A stretch of 8,128 nucleotides of DNA from Vulcanimicrobiota bacterium (lineage in GTDB: Bacteria > Vulcanimicrobiota > Vulcanimicrobiia > Vulcanimicrobiales > Vulcanimicrobiaceae): positions 1 to 8,128 of the forward strand of contig JAFARW010000109.1 in the NCBI GenBank assembly GCA_019245275.1. The letters are read 5' to 3'. Under the pieces are notes generated by a model. The model searched no databases. It worked only from the letters and a program-made list of their open reading frames with translations, and was not told the DNA's origin. Positions 4,917 to 8,128 of the stretch are shown here, in pieces. Within the stretch, counting starts at the first letter, position 1; each line of letters begins with the position of its first letter. The translations under genes were made by a program, and so were the position numbers.

Positions 4917-6496
4917 ATCCGAAAGATGCCGAAACGCGTTTCGCGTTGCGGCGCATGTGACGCGGCTTGTAAGCCGAGCGCGATGACTTTACGCGTATCT
5001 AGCGGATCGATGATGCCGTCATCCCATAACCGCGCCGTCGAGTAGTACGGACTTCCCTCACGCTCGTACTTCTCGAGAATCGGCCGCTCGAATTTCTCAC
5101 GTTCTTGCGGCGTCATGTCTCCTTTGACGGTCGAGAGCACGCTCGCGGCTTGCGCTCCGCCCATCACCGAGATGCGTGCATTGGGCCACATCCAGAGTTG
5201 GCGCGGCGAATATGCGCGCCCACACATGCCGTAATTGCCCGCACCGAAGCTGCCACCGATGATGACGGTGAACTTTGGAACTTCGGCGCACGCAACCGCG
5301 GTGACGAGCTTGGCGCCGTCCTTCGCGATGCCGCGATTCTCGTATTCCTTTCCGACCATAAAGCCGGTGATGTTCTGCAAGAAGAGCAGCGGCGTTCCGC
5401 GTTGCGTGCAAAGCTCGATGAAGTGCGCGCCCTTGTGCGCGCTTTCGCTGAACAAGATGCCGTTGTTGGCGAGGATGCCGATCGGGTGGCCTTCGATCCG
5501 AGCAAAACCGCAAACGAGTGTCGTCCCGAAGCGTGCTTTGAATTCGGCAAAGTCGGAGCCATCGACGAGACGCGCGATCACTTCGCGCACGTCGTAGCCG
5601 ACGCGCGGGTCGCTGGGAATCACGCCGTAGATTTCCTGCGGTTCATACGCGGGCGGGCGCGACGCTTCCGTATCCCACCAGCGGGGTAACTCGCGATGTA
5701 AGTTCGCGACGATCGAGCGCACGATTGCAAGGGCTTGCAGATCGTCGTTTGCGAAGTGGTCGGCGACCCCGGAAATCCGCGTGTGCACATCCGCACCGCC
5801 GAGCTCTTCAGCCGTAACTTGCTCGCCGGTCGCAGCGGCGACGAGTGGGGGGCCGCCGAGAAAGATCGTGCCGCGTTCTTTGACGATCACGGTTTCGTCG
5901 GACATCGCCGGTACGTACGCGCCGCCGGCCGTGCACGAACCCATGACGGCCGCGATCTGGGGGATTTTCTTGCTCGACATGCGCGCTTGATTGTAAAAGA
6001 TGCGCCCAAAATGCTCGCGGTCGGGAAAGACTTCGGCCTGCAACGGCAAAAACGCGCCGCCGGAATCGACGAGGTAGATGCACGGCAAGTAATTTTGCTC
6101 GGCGATCTCCTGCGCGCGCAGATGTTTCTTGACGGTGATCGGGTAATACGTGCCGCCTTTGACGGTCGCGTCGTTCGCAACGATGATGCAATCTTGTCCC
6201 TCGACCACTCCGATGCCGGTGACGATGCCGGCCGAAGGACATTGGTTTTCGTACATTCCGTTGGCGGCGAGCGGGCTCAACTCGAGGAACGGCGCGCCCG
6301 GGTCGATCAACTGGTCGATTCGTTCGCGTGCCGGCAATTTGCCGCGTTTGCGATGTTTTTCGGTCGCTTCGCGTCCGCCGCCGGCTCGCACCGCCACAAG
6401 CGCTTCGCGCAGCTCGTTGACCAGAGTGCTGAGCCGTTCGAGGTTTTGAGCGTAAGAGGTGCTCGTCTTGTCGAGACGCGTCTCTAAGATCGCCAT
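4913..6496 (-). CDS. liuB: 3-Methylcrotonyl-CoA carboxylase, carboxyltransferase (beta) subunit
   Basis: A 527-residue, apparently full-length carboxyltransferase that moves CO2 from carboxybiotin to 3-methylcrotonyl-CoA in leucine breakdown, working with the biotin-carrying alpha subunit (LiuD). It keeps the family pattern over its whole length: GKLPARERIDQLIDPG (53-68), NDATVKGGTYYPITVKKHLR (108-127), YLVDSGGAFLPLQ, VMGSCTAGGAYVPAMSDE, VHTRISGVADH, ILANNGILFSESAHKGAHFI, LFLQNITGFMVGKEYE, GGSFGAGNYGMCGRAYSPR, WMWPNARISVMGG and a C-terminal GIFRM. The glycine-rich loops form the two oxyanion holes of the crotonase-like halves. The ATG at 6496 gives MAIL, matching known LiuB proteins. An in-frame TTG at 6505, with AGGAAG 3 bases upstream, would add three residues and is the main alternative. 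Its 3' end overlaps the SGNH lipoprotein start. It is the first gene of its unit, divergent from the DUF1800 gene. Propionyl-CoA specificity is less likely given the MCC-type motifs. Confidence 0.95.
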   Translation of the reverse strand: MAILETRLDKTSTSYAQNLERLSTLVNELREALVAVRAGGGREATEKHRKRGKLPARERIDQLIDPGAPFLELSPLAANGMYENQCPSAGIVTGIGVVEGQDCIIVANDATVKGGTYYPITVKKHLRAQEIAEQNYLPCIYLVDSGGAFLPLQAEVFPDREHFGRIFYNQARMSSKKIPQIAAVMGSCTAGGAYVPAMSDETVIVKERGTIFLGGPPLVAAATGEQVTAEELGGADVHTRISGVADHFANDDLQALAIVRSIVANLHRELPRWWDTEASRPPAYEPQEIYGVIPSDPRVGYDVREVIARLVDGSDFAEFKARFGTTLVCGFARIEGHPIGILANNGILFSESAHKGAHFIELCTQRGTPLLFLQNITGFMVGKEYENRGIAKDGAKLVTAVACAEVPKFTVIIGGSFGAGNYGMCGRAYSPRQLWMWPNARISVMGGAQAASVLSTVKGDMTPQEREKFERPILEKYEREGSPYYSTARLWDDGIIDPLDTRKVIALGLQAASHAPQRETRFGIFRM

Positions 6497-6660
6497 CGCG
6501 CGCAACGACTTCCTACGCTCGCTTGCACCGTCCTCTCTAATCGCTATCTAATGTCGTATCGCGCGTGCGTGAATCGACGGTTAGATGTGCGGCCTGCGCC
6601 GATGAAAAGCGCTGCAAATTCGTTACACTAGAACAAATCGTTCCCGCAGGATGGCAGACG
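6497..6660. promoter_or_regulatory. Divergent intergenic region between liuB and the DUF1800 gene
   Basis: About 160 bp that should carry promoters in both directions. On the minus strand the only start signal I can point to is AGGAAG at 6514-6509, before liuB. On the plus strand, TACACT at 6624-6629 is a possible -10 for the DUF1800 gene, but no -35 match lies at the usual distance. A pair of near-identical 9-mers one helical turn apart (6533-6552) is the most visible regular feature. No terminator hairpin or RNA gene is recognisable. Confidence 0.4.
6533..6552. repeat. Short direct repeat, 11-bp period, upstream of liuB
   Basis: CTCTCTAAT (6533-6541) and CTATCTAAT (6544-6552) match at 8 of 9 positions with start-to-start spacing of 11 bp, roughly one DNA turn. 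They lie 37-56 bp upstream of the liuB ATG, on the side where an operator would sit. A regulator site is possible, but two short copies could be coincidence. Confidence 0.25.
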
Positions 6661-8127
6661 ATGGCAGCTTCTAATCGACCCGCGGGCTCCGTCGATATGG
6701 CGACGGCCCTCTCGCCTTACAACGGACCATGGAACCAGCGCCTGGCGGCCCACCTTTTACGTCGCGCCGGATTCGGCGGCACGCCGGATGAGATCGCGCG
6801 GCTTGCGCGCATGAGCGCGAGCGATGCGGTCGGGTCGCTAATCCACTTTCCGTCGACCGCCAACTGGCCGCAGCCCGATAACGTCTTCGATCCTTACTCC
6901 GGCGGCTTCTTGCCGCTTGCGCGCGGCCGCCCCGGCGCGATGATGATGGATCAAACGGCGCGCCAGCAGCTGCAGATGGAACTGCGCATGAAAGCGCGTG
7001 ACTCGATCGTCTCGTTGCAGCAGTGGTGGTTGCAGCGCATGCTGACGACCCCGGCGCCGCTGCAAGAGAAGATGACGTTTTACTTCCACGGCCACTTCAC
7101 GAGCACGGCAATCCAAAAAGCCGTTTGGCCGTCGTATATCTACCAGCAGAATCAGCTTTTCCGAAGCAGCGCGCTCGGCAACCTACGCGAATTGACGCGC
7201 AGCGTCTCGAAAGATCCGGCGATGCTGCTGTACCTCGATAACGCGACGAGCGTCAAAGCGCATCCAAATGAAAACTATGCGCGCGAGCTGATGGAGCTGT
7301 TCACGCTCGGGCACGGCAACTATACCGAGCAAGACATCCGCGAGTCCGCGCGTGCCTTCACCGGCTGGACGATCGATCGTCGCACCGGGCAGTTCATGGA
7401 TGTCGCGCGGATCCACGACGACGGTCTCAAACGTTTCCTTGGCCGCACCGGGAACTTCACGGGCGACGACGTCGTCGATATCATCTTCCAGCAGCCGGCC
7501 GCCGCGCGGTTCTTCGCAACGTCGTTGCTGAATTTCTTCGTTTACAACGATCCGGAGCCGGCGCTCGTCAACAGCGTCGCTGCCCTCCTGCGGCGCAATG
7601 ACTTCAATGTTGCACCGGTGCTTTCACGCATCTTTCGCAGCAACATTTTCTTTTCAGATCGCGCCTATCGCGCGCTCGTGAAAAGCCCGGTCGAGTTCGT
7701 CGTCGGTTCGTACAAACTGTTCGGGCTCAATCAAATCGATCCGACCGCGCAGCGCGCGCTTGTGCAGATGGGGCAGGTGCTGTTCTATCCGCCGAACGTC
7801 GCAGGCTGGCCTGGCGGCAGCAGTTGGCTGACGACGCAAATGATGATCGCCAGGGAAAATTTCGCCACCGCGCTGACGAACGCGCCCATAATGGCGAATT
7901 CGACTTGGCTGACGAGCGTTCCGATGAGCGCTCCGCAGGCGACGCGCGATTTGATTCGGACAATCCTGCAGAACGACGCGTCGGCTGCGGCCGTCGCCAA
8001 AGTGCAGAACTATCTGAACGGCGTCAACACTTCAGCGCTCGGAATGCTCTCAGGAGAGAACTACCAAGAACGCGTGCGCGGCGCAGCTTATCTAACGATG
8101 GCGATGCCGGCGTACCAATTGAACTGA
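6661..8127 (+). CDS. DUF1800 family protein
   Basis: A 488-residue, complete DUF1800 protein; the biochemical role of the family is not established. Recognisable motifs in order: HLLRRAGFGGTPDEI (31-45); a Gln/Met-rich helical region (about 94-128) ending in QQWWLQRML; FYFHGHFTS (140-148); AMLLYLDN; the signature HPNENYARELMELFTLG (201-217); ESARAFTGW; the segment around FLGRTGNFTGDD; SPVEFVVGSYKLFG; FYPPNVAGWPGGSSWL (375-390); and a C-terminal MAMPAYQLN like the usual end of the family. The ATG at 6661 was chosen because AGGA sits 10 bases upstream (6647-6650) and the first family motif follows within 40 residues. A GTG at 6565 opens the frame further but adds a cysteine-rich 32-residue stretch unlike DUF1800 N-termini. 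No clear signal peptide or membrane segment is seen. Many genomes place a DUF1501 gene right after DUF1800; that position is just beyond the right edge and cannot be checked here. Confidence 0.9.
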   Translation: MAASNRPAGSVDMATALSPYNGPWNQRLAAHLLRRAGFGGTPDEIARLARMSASDAVGSLIHFPSTANWPQPDNVFDPYSGGFLPLARGRPGAMMMDQTARQQLQMELRMKARDSIVSLQQWWLQRMLTTPAPLQEKMTFYFHGHFTSTAIQKAVWPSYIYQQNQLFRSSALGNLRELTRSVSKDPAMLLYLDNATSVKAHPNENYARELMELFTLGHGNYTEQDIRESARAFTGWTIDRRTGQFMDVARIHDDGLKRFLGRTGNFTGDDVVDIIFQQPAAARFFATSLLNFFVYNDPEPALVNSVAALLRRNDFNVAPVLSRIFRSNIFFSDRAYRALVKSPVEFVVGSYKLFGLNQIDPTAQRALVQMGQVLFYPPNVAGWPGGSSWLTTQMMIARENFATALTNAPIMANSTWLTSVPMSAPQATRDLIRTILQNDASAAAVAKVQNYLNGVNTSALGMLSGENYQERVRGAAYLTMAMPAYQLN

Positions 8128-8128
8128 G

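Noticed and set aside
5735..6487. Plus-strand open frame of 250 codons inside liuB
   Set aside because: It lies antisense to strongly conserved carboxyltransferase motifs and follows from high-GC codon bias on the opposite strand.
6553..6588. Imperfect palindrome GTCG...CGAC in the liuB/DUF1800 gap
   Set aside because: The arms match over only four bases before mismatching, and the centre is CG-rich alternating sequence, so it is not distinguishable from chance.

Overview
This window looks like chromosomal DNA from a moderately GC-rich bacterium with densely packed genes. It has neighbouring genes sharing ATGA start/stop overlaps at three places, very short intergenic gaps, twin-arginine and lipoprotein export signals, and acyl-CoA catabolism genes. 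Nothing fixes the phylum. The glycine-rich lipoprotein linker, the DUF1800 protein and the overall style would fit an uncultivated soil lineage such as Eremiobacterota, but that is a guess. I see no rRNA, tRNA, CRISPR array, insertion sequence, integrase or phage gene.

Layout. (a) 1-924, minus: N-terminal 308 residues of a biotin carboxylase subunit of an acyl-CoA carboxylase, running off the left edge. (b) 921-1700, minus: an enoyl-CoA hydratase resembling methylglutaconyl-CoA hydratase (LiuC), overlapping (a) by ATGA. (c) 1757-4057, plus: a three-gene operon encoding a four-helix b-type cytochrome, a Tat-exported sulfite-oxidase-fold molybdopterin lipoprotein, and a secreted cysteine-containing protein I cannot name. 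(d) 4062-4916, minus: an SGNH/GDSL-like lipoprotein whose start overlaps the stop of (e). (e) 4913-6496, minus: the carboxyltransferase subunit of 3-methylcrotonyl-CoA carboxylase (LiuB). (f) 6661-8127, plus: a complete DUF1800 protein, divergent from (e).

How they fit together. LiuB, LiuC and LiuD are consecutive parts of leucine degradation: the two carboxylase subunits make 3-methylglutaconyl-CoA and LiuC hydrates it to HMG-CoA. All three are on the minus strand in the common liuB-liuC-liuD order, but about 3.2 kb separates liuB from liuC. That block holds the SGNH lipoprotein gene, on the same strand as liuB and coupled to it, and the oppositely oriented redox operon. The redox operon reads as a self-contained module: a Tat-exported, Mo-cofactor enzyme anchored by a lipid and connected to the quinone pool by a membrane cytochrome, plus an exported accessory protein of unknown role.

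The most novel points are that third exported protein, the SGNH-like lipoprotein that keeps the GDS motif but lacks two other expected catalytic-block residues, and the split of the liu cluster.
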